The position numbers and the translations under genes are program-made. Shown here piece by piece: positions 22,487 through 33,620 of a stretch of DNA of 64,000 nucleotides. The stretch is from Heliopora coerulea (taxonomy: Eukaryota > Cnidaria > Anthozoa > Scleralcyonacea > Helioporidae): assembly GCA_030142905.1 (NCBI GenBank), contig JASJOG010000579.1, positions 1 through 64,000 of the forward strand, in the 5' to 3' direction. The notes under the pieces are model-generated. The model ran no database searches. It was not told where the DNA came from and saw nothing but the letters and a program-made list of their open reading frames with translations. Position 1 is the first letter of the stretch. The number at the start of each line of letters is the position of its first letter.

Positions 22487-23041
22487 TTAATTAATTAGGT
22501 GTTTCGTTACATGGCGACACCTTGAGAAAAGTTCGGTTCGTCTGTTTAATAAGTTGTTGTGTTTTCCTTTCGTCAATAAGAACTTTTCTTCGAGGCACAA
22601 ATTGCATCGTTTAGATCCCGTCTTATATGCCGCGATTTGTTTGACGATCGACCAGCTAATGTTGAACATCCGGTTGCTTTCCTTTAGCTTCCAGATATGC
22701 TTGGACAGCTCAGTGTCATTTGCATATTTGGTGTGTTGGAAAGATTTCAAGTGGTTTCTGTATCGTTGTTTGAATTCATTAGCTGTTACTCCAATGTAAC
22801 TCTTTTTCTCTTTGTTGTCGGTCGCCGTCACATCAGCTCGGTAGACTACGCTTTTCATCAAGCACTTTCCAGCCAGTGGGCATGTGTCTCGGTTTTTGCA
22901 GTTGCACGTGGTTTGTTTGTTCATCGTTGTCTGGTTTCGTTTTACGTTTTGTGTTAGGATGTGTTTATTGTGCTTCTGTATAAGTGTTTTCATGTTGTCC
23001 ATGCAGCTGTAGCTTACTCGTACTGTGTGGCGGTTGAACAT
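22487..23041 (-). pseudogene. Penelope-like GIY-YIG endonuclease, second lineage
   Basis: A 184-codon frame reads NCKNRDTCPLAGKCLMKSVV, then KKSYIGVTANEFKQRYRNHL, then ELSKHIWKLKESN and GSKRCNLCLEEKFLL. These are the cysteine-rich lead, the GIY-YIG core and the C-terminal CxxC of the hydra-type PLE endonuclease. The RT upstream is missing: the frame begins at 23041 and an AT microsatellite follows at 23128. The frame itself is open, which makes it the best-preserved endonuclease domain in the window. It differs in sequence from the one at 21742-21993. Confidence 0.7.
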
Positions 23042-23125
23042 TTGGTGTAATACGCTCTACGTATGGTATTGAGCGCTCTTAAACCTTACGCCTTCTGTGT
23101 GACATTTGTGTTGCATACTCTTCTT

Positions 23126-23127
<2 letters not shown>

Positions 23128-23175
<48 letters not shown>

Positions 23176-23192
23176 TATATATGTATATATGT
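23128..23192. repeat. (AT)n microsatellite
   Basis: About 44 bases of pure AT followed by an interrupted ATGTATAT stretch; it separates the PLE from the LINE remnant. Confidence 0.9.
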
Positions 23193-23224
23193 AGCTATAT
23201 ATCCATGGATTCCGGTCACTCAAG

Positions 23225-24110
23225 AAGGCCGTGTGCAAGATAGATAGATTATTTAATAAGTTACCTTGCAGTTTACACTGAATTGCGCAACTTTTACAAA
23301 AATCAATAATATTAACTATTTACTAATAAAAAACGTTTGAAAGTTAAAAGTCAAAAATCTAAAGCTTTAAACTAAAGGCAAGCTCGGGGACTGGTATGTT
23401 GTTGATCAAACGTAGGTTACTTTGGTCCGTATCGAAGCAAATCGGTTTGGGCTCAGTTTTTATCCGTTTTATGGATCTCTCAGACGTTGTTTACATCATT
23501 TGAACACTAAAGCCAGTAAATGATTTAAGACCGGCAAACGAAATGGCTGTCTTGTTGCTTGCGGCTCGTTTCACTTTTGTAGTCCATCTTAGTATCTGGA
23601 CAATTTGTGAGTTGAAAGAGCAATTCCCAAAGTTAGCTCTTTGGAATATGCATTGGTCAACTGTTCATTTGTTGCAACAACGCTTTGTCTTGGTTCTTCC
23701 GAATAGATATGAACAAAAGAGGTATGGGAACTCGCTTGCTGTCAGGACATTTGTTGAGCGACTAAGTGTAAACGACATTCTTTGCTGAAGTTGAATAGAT
23801 ACTGATTTGTATGAATCTCGAGATTTTTCACTTTCTGGATAATAAGTTTCGGATAATAGATGGTTTCTTGGTCTATCACAACGTGTAAACGGTGGTAGAA
23901 CAGGAATCCTCTTCACAACAGTAGATATGTGTTGTTTACCACAGCGTTTGCCACGGGTAGGCACAAGAAGATTCAGCAGTTTGAAATCTTCCCAGACACA
24001 TTTTGACAAAGGTAATGAGGCATGTCGTATTCCATTAAGTTCATTTCCAAACTTCCGACAATTACGTAGCGAGAGAACTATATTTCTAGAGTAACTCATT
24101 ACAAGAACAT
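23225..24110 (-). pseudogene. LINE remnant: N-terminal ORF piece joined to a 3' tail
   Basis: The minus frame 24099-23665 contains MSYSRNIVLSLRNCRKFGNE and a VPTRGKRCGK stretch, resembling the leader found ahead of the endonuclease in cnidarian LINE proteins. It ends at a stop and about 430 bases later the sequence closes with ATTAAATAATCTATCTATCTTG, a LINE-type 3' tail with an ATCT repeat (23225-23250). Endonuclease and RT are missing, so this would be an internally deleted copy. The assignment of the ORF is from recall and is weak. Confidence 0.4.
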
Positions 24111-24639
24111 AGACGTGACTTTAATAACTCTATTTGGTTCGAAGTAGCCACAGGTCAATATGACTATTCAAGTAAAATACAACTAAAAAACGGAGCTCAA
24201 AATTAAGCAGCCATTTATGGTGCTATTTACATGTCTATATCTTCTCACGGGCACCCTGTTTTTTTTCTGGCTTTTTCCTGAATTCGAGCCTGACAAGCTC
24301 CGCTTCCGCTTATAACCCCATCTTTATGAAAATGCACTATGTACTTAAGCAAAAATAAAAGTAGGCAGAAAATCTCACCGATGCGGGGAAAATAAAAATG
24401 TCCAAGTTTTTCGGGAAAAGTCCTTATGAAAATACTTAATAAAAATACGAAAGTATGATATATTGAATAATATATAATGTCCAATGTTGCATGAGAGCAG
24501 CAAGCAAAAATGGACGTGAAGATCATGTTGCCCAACTCTTTTTTTATTCATGCACAACAGAAAGATGGAGAAGCGATTTTATACATCCTGCTTTATCTCC
24601 AACAATGAATTGCTTGAAGGTCGTCAAGATACCTTAAGA

Positions 24640-25200
24640 TGAGATTAAGCCCAAAAGTGGAGGAACTGGAGAAGAATAGAAGGGCTGCAACTCTCACAAT
24701 TTCTGACGAAGGGACAAAGAACCTCAGTAGTGGAGGAAAGAAGACAGGAAGAACGACGTGGTCACTTGAGAGAAAGGCAGTTGCATGGTAAATTCCTTTG
24801 AGACGCAGAAGGTACGAGAAGTATTGAGTCATGGCGGTGGAGAAAGGAAGGATTTCTGAAGACGAAAACTGAGGGTTTGATATTTGCTGGGCAAGATCAG
24901 GCCCTCAGAACTAATTGGATGAAAAAGAACATGGGTGGTCAAGAGATATGTGAAAAGTGTAGACTTTGCGGAGAGAGGGATGAATCGATAACCCACCTGA
25001 TCCTTTACTCCAAAAAACTTACTCAAAAGGAATTCCAAGAACCTCACGATATTGAAGCAAGAATTGTGCACCTAGGTTTGTGTCAGAACACCAGGTTGAT
25101 AGGGGATGTCAAGTGGTACAACTACAAGCCGAAAAGTGCTATGGAAAATGAGAGGGTGAAGATTCTGTAAATAAGAAAGCAAATGGGTAGGATAAGGATT
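24640..25200 (+). pseudogene. R2-type non-LTR retrotransposon fragment, finger and endonuclease start
   Basis: Plus-strand text reads RERQLHGKF, WRKEGFLKTKTEGLIFAGQD, QALRTNWMKKNMGGQEICEK and CRLCGERDESITHLI, followed by GDVKWYNYKPKSAMENERVK. This is the region after the RT in R2/NeSL-like elements, with the CxxC...H finger and the start of the restriction-like endonuclease. The fourth zinc ligand is changed (ILYSKKL where a cysteine is expected). Stops before 24877 show decay. Confidence 0.65.
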
Positions 25201-25252
25201 AAAGAGTCTGAAAGAAGTATACCAGGAAACAAAAGTCAGAATTGCAACCTAT

Positions 25253-26335
25253 ATGTCAATGTCGGAGAGTAGATGGATTGAAGTAATATGGAACAGAGGA
25301 TGCGACAGTGAGTATTGTTCAGTGAAACATGAAGACGAACAGACATTAGCAGAATATGGAATGGAAGTAACCTTTAAAGAAAAAGAAGTGACGAACAACG
25401 GAGAGAGTATGACAGCCCCCTGGAAAACCTGCTGGAGGAAACTGAAGGAAGGATTGATGAAAGGAATAAGTAATAACAAAAAGGTCGAGTATAGTAAGAA
25501 GGAAATGCAAAGCGATGTCTATTAGAGCCAGGATGTGGAATGTAGTGAATGGTTTAAATGTAATCTAGACCCTAAAAAGACAGCAGCGATGATAAACATG
25601 TAAGAACAGATGATCGCAACAAGGAAATAGAAGAGATAAGAGGACTAAAAGTGGAATCGGTATTGTGTAGATTGTGTGGACAGTATAATGAAACTGTACA
25701 ACATCTCCTGGCAGGATGCGCAGTAATAGCAGGGACAGAATATGTGAGGAGACACAACAATGCATTGATCGTGCTAGCAGCACAATGGAGGTCGCAACAT
25801 GGGATTATAGAGGAAGAAACACAGTAGTATCAACAGCAATGGGTAAAAGGGGAAGTAACGGAGAATGATAAGTTTAAGTTGATGTGGGATTTTGAATAAA
25901 AACTGAGGAAATATAATAAAGCTAGAAGGCCAGACATCACACAAGAGGACAGGATAGGGAAGCGCATTTAGCTGGTGAACATACTTGTTCTCAGGAACAA
26001 AATTTTGAAGAAAAACATCGGGAAGAGTTGAACAAGTACCAACAGCTAGCCTATGAAATGAGAGGATTGTTCTGGTTTCTATGTAGAGATAATACCAATG
26101 GTAATAGGATGTCTAGGAGGTGGAATCCATAAATTACAACAACAAATTGATAAGCTGATACAACATGAGAAGGAAGCTAAATGGGTGGTGAAAAACATGC
26201 AGAAGACAGCATTAGTGAGACACTGTTACGCAAAGTGCTGAGCAAAGTGGTCCAAGAAGACTGATATTTAAGAATATGCAGTAATAAAACATGAAACCCC
26301 AACAAATTTTGATAGGAGGATCCACTATGTACATC
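25253..26335 (+). pseudogene. R2-type non-LTR retrotransposon fragment, second copy
   Basis: A different member of the same lineage follows directly: ESRWIEVIWNRGCDSEYCSV and KKVEYSKKEMQSDVY (25253-25525), then LDPKKTAAM, CRLCGQYNETVQHLLAGCAV (finger with all four ligands), EYVRRHNNALIVLAAQW, LMWDFE.KLRKYNKARRPDI and IPMVIGCLGGG near 26100. Frames change at least three times. The WDFE/RRPD and VIGC blocks match those at 1-448. A TAA/AAC microsatellite at about 26366-26440 resembles a LINE tail. Confidence 0.65.
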
Positions 26336-26439
26336 TAGTAGGCACTATTGACCGTTAAGAATCGGCTATCAAACAAAGATGATAATAACAATAACAATAA
26401 TAATTGGGTGGTGTGTGACTAGTTATAATAATAACAATA

Positions 26440-27073
26440 ATAACAGGGCACTGGTGTAGGACAGGCAAAGCTTCAGCCTATTACGTGAAAGTGGACGCTC
26501 CCGCCCACCAGAATACGGGGTAGCACCTTTGGCAAGTGCCAGCAACGTCTTAGCCAAGGGAAGATAAGACTATTTAGCCTTGGATAGCAACTTATCTAGA
26601 AGGTAACTCCGAGATCAAACCTGAAGAACTTTGGCAGGACAATAATATCAGAGCCAGTGAGCTCCATAATACGAGCAGGCTTTGATGAGATGACCTAGGG
26701 AATGGCGCCCCAGCCTTACCAGCTGGGTAGACAGGTAGTCGAAAGCCTCAACTTGCCTTAATTGTCTGGCGGCTGCAAATACACTACCTCCGGATGTTAG
26801 CAAGCCTGCCCTGTTGGCCCAAGGACTAGAAGACAGTCCGTACAGCTGACTGATGCCGCTAAACTTAGTTTATGGACGATGAACCAGTTTTAAATGCCGA
26901 AATAGATGAGCACTAATCTAAGAATAAAACAATATTCAGACTTAGGTCTTGCAGTGGCACGTCTAAACTGACCTTAACTGGTTGGAAGTGCAACAGAGTA
27001 CTGTTAAAGTTAAACTGGATATACGCATTTGGGAGTGTATTCAGGGACTTTCGAGGGCTGTACGTCCCTTACT
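26440..27073. other. unrecognised GC-richer stretch between a LINE tail and a PLE
   Basis: No ORF or known motif. It begins right after the microsatellite with GGGCACTGGTGTAGG and ends at the PLE. It may be the untranslated leader of a retrotransposon whose body is missing. Confidence 0.3.
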
Positions 27074-27720
27074 TTATCCTGACTCGGTAAACTGGGCGAG
27101 AAAGGGCCGGCGCGGTGGGTGATTTTTAAAATGCATTTTAATGGTAAAAAATTCTTTTCCCCACGAGTTCCCTGAAATGCGCAATATCTGTTGCAGCCTT
27201 ACCTGGCGGGATACTGCGAGCCCATAGCAGGTTGAGACCCCTTCTGCTGTTCTTCTGTCAACAAAACGAGCGTAAAATTTTATTGTGCCAGAGCAAATGA
27301 GAGGTTGGATTACTCCTTCGAAAGTTGTCCTAATGGTGTCTGGCAGAGTAGGTCCCAAGGAAAGACCCATGCATACTCCATCAATTTGTTGAAAAAGTTC
27401 ACCATTTAGAGAAAATGGCGTTTTCTTGCAGGAGTCAATCAGAAGCTTTTTTAAGATTTGTTTGCTTAGTGGAGTTGTGATTCGGTGTTTTTGTATATTC
27501 TGTCCAAGATGATGTTGACCATTTTCCGTAGTGGTATGTTTAAGAACAGCGAAGTTTCATCGAAGGAAACAAACTTGAAATCTTGCGCGAGTCGAGGAAT
27601 TTTATATATTCTGTGAACGGCGTCAGAACTATTTCATAGCTTCAATTCATTGAGGGCGAGTGGATTCAGTAGTTTTGAGAGGTATTTAACAACAAGTTGA
27701 TAAGCTGTGTCGGTGGTATC
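27074..27720 (-). pseudogene. Penelope-like RT, C-terminal half (left of the hAT insertion)
   Basis: Read on the minus strand from the hAT border: DTAYQLVVKYLSKLLNPLAL, FKFVSFDETSLFLNIPL (RT motif A region) and MGLSLGPTLPDTI (the M-G-S-x-L-G-P block), followed by IKFYARFVDRR where FYRYVDD is expected. So the catalytic DD is partly lost. Stops and a frameshift occur. It is continuous with the segment at 31999-32260 once the hAT is taken out. Confidence 0.7.
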
Positions 27721-28102
27721 CAGGGCCGTACTCAGAAAATTCTACAGGGGGGGTGTAAGCTCACTTCAACCGACTGACGCACGAGCTTATACCGACTATA
27801 TCCTATCAATCGAACCTTTTGTCTTTCTCTCGAGTGCCTACTAAAATGACGCTTGTCAACTGGTGAAATGGTCAATTAGTCCTACGCACTATCAATTAGT
27901 ACGCACTATCAATACGAAATGAAAACATGATGGTATTTTAGTATTAAAATTCACGTCTTTAGTGATCTCTCGTTAATTACATATAAGCAAAACATTTAAC
28001 ATCAACTTTAGATTTGTGAGTATTAAATTTGGTAGTTTGAAATTAATTTAAATTGATTAGTGCTAAAAGTTAATGATTCCACTTGTCCGGGCTTTAATGA
28101 TT

Positions 28103-31100
28103 CTACTTGTCCGTGCTAAATCGAACACGTCTTTTCTTCAAGTGAACCCAGTTTTTAATAATGGTGTTTAGATCTAACCCCTCTGAAATATCTCTTTCAC
28201 ATGAAATCAACATAAGATATTCCAGGCGATCTTGGAGCACAGTTCTTCTTAGCTTGTTCTTGACCACTTTCAGTTTGCTGACTAATCTTTCATTTGAAGC
28301 CACAGTGACTGGTGCCGTTTGAAGAAAGGTGAACGCCATGTTGCAAGTGGGGTAGACAAGCTTTCTCTTACTGACGAAGGCAGCAACTTCACGGACTGAC
28401 TTGGTTTTCAACGGCTTTCCGTCAATGGACTCTTCTCTCAAGACAATGAGCTCCCCGACAAGGCTTTCACTTTTTAAGCGTCCGCCCAACAACTTGCACA
28501 AGCTCTCTGCTAATTCTCCACTGATTTCTCCCTACGGTGGCAGCAAGACTGAAAAAGGTTTAATGTTCATAAAAACCCGATTCCAGTTCTCTCTACAATC
28601 TGTAATAATCTCATCAACAACAGAAAATGTTCCCTTCCGGTAAAAACTGGCGAAGCCAACCTCAGCCTCGTTTTCACACGTATCATCCAGCCTCATTGGG
28701 GGCACTCTTCTCCTGTGATGATTACTGAATTCTTCTTCCGGGTCGCATCCAACGTGCCTTGCCATCGCTGCAGCAGCCTTCACCTGCTTATCTACATCAA
28801 TTTCATTGCGAATCCTTCCCAAAGCCTTTGTTGTCGTGGACACCAAAGTAAGGGCATCAAGCAAGTTCAAACCTTCTTCCTGAAGCTGAACGACGAGCAC
28901 CTTGCAATGACGCATAATAAATCTCATTATTCCCAGGCTGAAAATGAAGTCGTACATTTTCATTTTCTTCAGAAGTGCCTTGGCCTGATCACGGATGTTT
29001 GTGTCCGAATCCAGCTCTTTGTCGATAATTTTCTGAAGCAGAGAGACTATCGACTCAAAGGAGATCCATACACTGTCGATGGACTCCGATCTGGCTACCC
29101 ACCAAGTTTGTGAAAGATTTCGTTGCTTTAATGCTCCTTCGATGCTCTCTTGTGCTTTTGTAAGTGCTTCAGACCGCTTGGTGCTGCTTGAGAAAAACAA
29201 GTACAATGATTGTAGGACGACAAACATTGATGACACGATGGTACAAGCTTTGCAACTTCGCTCTACAAATGTATTTAACCGGTGAGCTTGTCACGGAATG
29301 TAAGGCGCTTCCTTCTCTGGGAAATCTTTTTAGATCTTCTCATTAAGCTTCTTGTGACAACCGTTGTACTCTCCAGACATACAAGCCGTGAAGTCATAGG
29401 ACTGGAAAAAGAGCTTCCCCACATCGACACTATGTTTGTTGAGACATCTCAATATCTCTGTTGCATGTCCAACTCCAGATTTATCTCCAACCACCGTAAA
29501 GAAAGCAAACGTTCCACCGGTTTGTTATCTGCGACGTACCTCACAACAATAGACATCTGGTCTTTATTGCTCGTATCGGGAGTCGTGTCGGCCATCACCG
29601 AGAATGCTGGTGCTTCTTCTAATTCCTTGACAACTCGATGTCGGACTACATCACCAGTGAGCTTGATAAACTCATTTTGAGAACATCTACTCAAGTATGT
29701 GACATGATAAGGACGCATTCTCTCCTCGTTCAGCCAATAACTCAGTAGGCGACAGTGGCGACTCAACAACTGGACTACTTGGTAGAAGTTGCTGGATTCA
29801 TCTGTTTCTCCACGAAACGCAATATCCTGCACGGCTAAAGTGCGGACAATATCACAAAGGATGGTGACCACTCTGGTGTTGAATGTGGCATCATCTGCTT
29901 CCTTAATTAACTACTGGCGACGAGATGAATCCAAAAGTGCATCAATTTTTTGATTAGGATTTATAAATATGGCAAAATCCCTTGGTGCCCCTATGTGTCC
30001 CTGGCTTGTGAAATGCTGTAAAAGTTTCCCTTTCTTCTTGGTTCCGACAATCTTCATCTTATGCCACTGCCTAACTCCATTTACTTTCCATGCTTTGTCT
30101 GCTGAGGGTCTTCCAACTCCTTCTGGGAACAGGCAACACACGAAACAAAAGGCTGCATCTTTCTGGACGCTATATTCAAGGTGAGGGTAATCCTTGTACC
30201 ATTGGCTCGAAAACCTATTTTGTTTACCAGGTGGGATACTTGAATCGTTGCTTGGGTAGGTCGCTAATTTGGGTTGGTAAGGCCCCATGTTGATTAGAAA
30301 TTCCCGTTGGTTATCGGATGAAATTTCACATCGCTTTCCCGGATCGTGTTCCAGCAAATAAGCTGTTTCCTGCCGAGAAACTGATCCTCTGCTTTTCTCT
30401 TTCTTTATCTTTCCCAAACAGCATTCTGCACATTTCTTTAACTCGTTGCTCTGGTTTGCCATACTTTCTACAAGCTCAACCACCGAAACAGCAAATTGTT
30501 CAATGTTAGGAACTCTTGGCTTTTTCATCTCTTCTAAAATTAAGTGGCCTGTTCGATCTAGACTGCTCATCATATGCTGGAGTTTCCCGGCACAAGTAAC
30601 CCATGAGGCATCCGATTCATCCTCTGCATCACTTGACTCAGCAGACCCACTGCTATTCTCATTGACGAAGGTATCCATATCTGCCATCTGCGACTGCGAC
30701 GTAGTATCCACGAGGCGTGTCTGGCTAACTGTATCTTTCGTTTCCATTGGTGATACATCCTCGTCAACATCTTCTTGCTCCTGGTTTGAGGTGGTTCCAC
30801 TATCCGAGGCTTGGTGGTGGACTTGCTCCTGTCGGCTGAGCCCGAGGTCAACGCTTACTTCATCACACAGTTCTGGACCGTCTCTCGTTGGGGAAGGCAA
30901 TTTATCTGCCAAGCAGCTAACCTCCGTTTCCTTCTCTGATTCACGCATAAGCTGATTGGACAGGGTTGCCGTTGGCGTTAGTTGACGCTGATGTGTGTTT
31001 CTACTAGTCAAAACATCTTCATCGACATTGCCACGAGCTTCTGTTTCACCTTGACCAAAGCACACATTTCTACGCTTAGCTGCTTCAAAAGGATTTCTTG

Positions 31101-31401
31101 GTGCGTCAGCAGTCTCGTAAGGCACGTTTCTTCCCCCATGTTGCTTACGGTTACGTTGTAGTCGATAATCGCTGTTAAATTCCGCCCCGCAGTCTGTCGC
31201 TTTGCATACTATTTTTACTCGTCGCCTTTTCATGTTTAAACAATGCGTTATAGCACAAATTTGACGCTTTGCCGCCGGTTCGCGGGTTGGTATATCTTTG
31301 GTCAACGATACTTTAAAACCAGTCTTTATGTTGATCTTGTATCCAAATTGACGAAGTTGTAGAAGATATGTGCGAGCTATTAAACGACCAAACACAGACA
31401 C
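28103..31401 (-). pseudogene. hAT transposase, long form with disordered N-terminus, broken
   Basis: The first frame (31401-29911) has a basic start, a long Ser/Glu/Asp-rich middle, and then a TTF-type zinc-binding region (FSSQWYKDYPHLEYSVQKDA, CFVCCLF, LLQHFTSQGHIGA). After a TAG at about 29909 the same frame continues (29871-29449) with EAPAFSVMADTTPDTSN (first D). Then a shifted frame has FFQSYDFTACMSG (second D) and IP*QAHRLN, where the expected cysteine is a stop. Frames 29236-28532 and 28501-28103 carry the helical insert and the dimerisation domain VASNERLVSKLKVVKNKLR. Several stops and shifts make it inactive. Confidence 0.8.
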
Positions 31402-31529
31402 AGAATCCTCACAGATGTGAAGCTTGTCCGAAAATAACCACTTCCGTTTTATATGTCTCGTCTCAATAGGACAAAGTCCGGCCAGGAAACTCTATCTCGC
31501 AATGCTACTCAAATGTCTACTGTAAATAT

Positions 31530-31844
31530 CGCCAACTATATTTGGCAGTCTGCCGACTAAAAAATAATTTCTGCCGACTGAAAGTCGTGTTGCTCGACAG
31601 ATAGTTAGAACCCGTCGGCACAACAGTTCTTTACTTATTAAGACGATATCGCATTTCAATTACCGTCGTGGTTCACAGGTTTACGGGACGAGTACACAGG
31701 ACGGGTATACAGGACGGTAATTGAAATGCGATATCGTCTCAAGTAAAAACTATTCTGCCGACGGGTTCTAATTATCTGTCGAGTAATACGACTTTCAGTT
31801 GGCAGAAATTGTTTTAGTCGGCAGACTGCCAAATATAGTTGGCG
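31530..31844. repeat. foldback element (long inverted repeat) inside the hAT
   Basis: The arm 31530-31669 (CGCCAACTATATTTGGCAGTC...) is matched in reverse complement by 31708-31844 with few differences. The loop is about 38 bases and itself has a GACGGG(T/A)ATACAGGACG direct repeat. It encodes nothing. A partial copy of the arm (TCTGCCGACTAAAACATAATTTCTG) lies at 31890-31930, ending at the hAT terminus. Either a MITE landed in the hAT end or the hAT subterminal region has been duplicated and inverted. Confidence 0.75.
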
Positions 31845-31944
31845 ACATAAAAAAACGAAAAAGTCTTGGGTAAAGGTTTACCTTACGGTCTGCCGACTAA
31901 AACATAATTTCTGCCGACTGAAAGTCGTGAAAAAATTTGGGGGG

Positions 31945-31982
31945 TGTTGCCCCCCCCCCCCCCCCACACACACACACACACC
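31945..31982. repeat. (C)n and (CA)n run at the hAT end
   Basis: A run of about 17 C bases is followed directly by (AC)8, lying 16 bases inside the hAT terminus. Confidence 0.9.
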
Positions 31983-31998
31983 CTTAGCTCCGGGCCTG

Positions 31999-32260
31999 GT
32001 GGTATCAATAATTGGGTGAAAAGGCGGAAAACTGTCAATGTATTTGTGTATTTTAGGTAGACCATATGGGCGGAAAGGTTTTGTTGATAGTGGCTTGATT
32101 TTTTGAAGAATTTCATCATCGATTTCTCCTCGTTTATGGGTCATTTGTAGGTAGTTTTGGAGGGAAGAAAATCGAGTGAAAGGATTGGTCAGTTTGTAGA
32201 TTTTTAAATTTCTTTCGATTTGCGAATACAGAGGTCATGCGTGTTACGTAGTCCGTCCAC
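31999..32260 (-). pseudogene. Penelope-like RT, N-terminal half (right of the hAT insertion)
   Basis: Minus strand: DYVTRMTSVFANRKKFKNLQ, TDQSFTRFSSLQNYLQ, then FRPYGLPKIHKYIDSFPPF and HPIIDTT. YGLPKIHK is the hallmark of the PLE reverse transcriptase start. The frame stops at the hAT border at 31999, with the codons GATACCAC also forming the target duplication. Confidence 0.75.
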
Positions 32261-33429
32261 ATGACGATCTGCGTGAGAATTTTACATCCGACAATGAAAT
32301 TTTCGTTTCACACATGTAATTGAAACATTTTTATATACGAAATAGTACTTTCGTATGTGAAATGGCGTGTGAAACTTTCATTAGGGCATGAACGGCAAAC
32401 ACACACAAACACACTCAAAAAAGGAAATTAATTGAGCAAACCAGAGTTTTAATGGTATATCTGGGTAACTCTTGAGTATCATAACGTATCAACTATTGTT
32501 AATGCTGTGCAAAATAGATTAGATTTTTAAATAATTTGTCTACTTTAATTTTGAAATGCAAGTGTGTGCGATGGTAAAAAGTAAAAAACACACAGCATAT
32601 TGCTACCATATCTGTTTTTAATAACCACTGAGGCAGATGATATGAAAACGTTTGTAAACCTCAAATCCGCCAAAAATATTTCCCAGCTCCAAAAAAGTTA
32701 CATTATTCTTGAAGCATGACAGACGATATTTTAGCATTCTTTAATCTCCAACCCTCAGGAAATGTTTCTGAACACTAAACAATATGGATTATTCGTGTAG
32801 TATGACAAACAATAATTATGTTAACGTTGAGCAAGTTTAAATTATCAGAAATCGAGTCTAACCTTTGACAGGGATCTATCCTGTAACCTTTATATTAACC
32901 CTGCGATTCTCTGATGCCTGGGCTACTATGACTCAGAAGGAATGCTAGTGTTACAAGTATTTGCAGTCTACTGCTTAAGGAACAGTAGCATAGCAAAAGG
33001 GGGTTGGGGGGACAACCGACCCTCCTAGACCTTTAAAGAACTATTTGTCGGATATGACCTCAGTCTGAAAATCCTAATCTTCGTGGCTAAGAGATGTTGT
33101 GGGTTACTTTTAGTAGCTATATTGTGCAGAATTGATATTTGTTACTTCGAGTTGTTAAATACAAGAATTCTCGTCAAGACGAGAAAGCAAGAAAACGTAT
33201 AAACATAAAAAATCTAAAGTTTGGGGGAAAAAAAATTATCGCACAGAGGGGGCACATCTAAGGTCCTCTGTCAGGGGGACACGGTATAAAATAGGACATT
33301 GGATTCACGAATTTAAGAAGACACTGATCATTCCGAGAAATTACTACGATCACATTTACACTGGTGTATTAAAATATTTCTAATTATTTATAGGTGTAAA
33401 CATCTAAGCTTGCACTTGCATAATATCAA
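32261..33429. other. no gene recognised; 3' side of the host gene
   Basis: No exon or repeat that can be named. Two G-rich patches (GGGGGTTGGGGGGACAACCG near 32999 and GAGGGGGCACA near 33246) look like the ends of a small transposon, but no terminal repeat was confirmed. Confidence 0.35.
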
Positions 33430-33620
33430 TGTACAAATTCATAACGTCGAAAGCAACATCACTGTGTTGGGACAATTTCATAACTGACATCTTAGGCTTA
33501 AAAACTTACCTGTAGTTCTCATTCGTCTTTAAAGCAGTTCAGAAATTTTCACGTTAAGATTTGTCAAGGCACTCGGAAAATGTACTGACTATTGCGGAAG
33601 TCATTGTTGTATTACAACCC
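33430..33620 (-). repeat. duplicated block containing the terminal exon, copy 1
   Basis: About 190 bases that recur at 43732-43923 with high similarity (shared GTACAAATTCATAACGTCGAAAG, TTACCTGTAGTTCTCA, AAAGCAGTTCAGAAATTTTC). Both copies hold AG-TCAGTACA acceptors and a CTACAG|GTAA donor-like site on the minus strand. Confidence 0.75.
33554..33588 (-). CDS. host gene exon: last 11 codons and stop
   Basis: Acceptor CTTCCGCAATAG. In the phase given by the preceding exon it encodes ISTFSECLDKS then TAA. The duplicated block at 43732-43923 preserves the same acceptor, reading (STLFECTDKS) and stop position with TGA, which supports a real terminal exon. Confidence 0.45.

Larger units (their letters stand above)
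27721..31998 (-). mobile_element. hAT transposon with perfect 8-bp target duplication, inserted in a PLE
   Basis: GTGGTATC lies directly before 27721 (27713-27720) and directly after 31998 (31999-32006). The element begins CAGGGCCGTACTCAG and its other end reads, in reverse complement, CAGGCCCGGAGCTAAG, an imperfect inverted repeat starting CAGG as in many hAT elements. Removing the 4278 bases restores the PLE reading frame across the join. A minus-strand hAT transposase fills 28.1-31.4 kb. Confidence 0.85.

Noticed and set aside
28401..30955. Plus-strand ORFs up to 169 codons across the second hAT
   Set aside because: They are shadows of the minus-strand transposase, which carries recognisable motifs.
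33430..33520. A further small exon ending CTACAG|GTAAGT
   Set aside because: The open frame seen in the 43.8-kb copy (SALTSLDMKISELLLKQMS) is frame-shifted in the 33.5-kb copy, so it is not used in the gene model.
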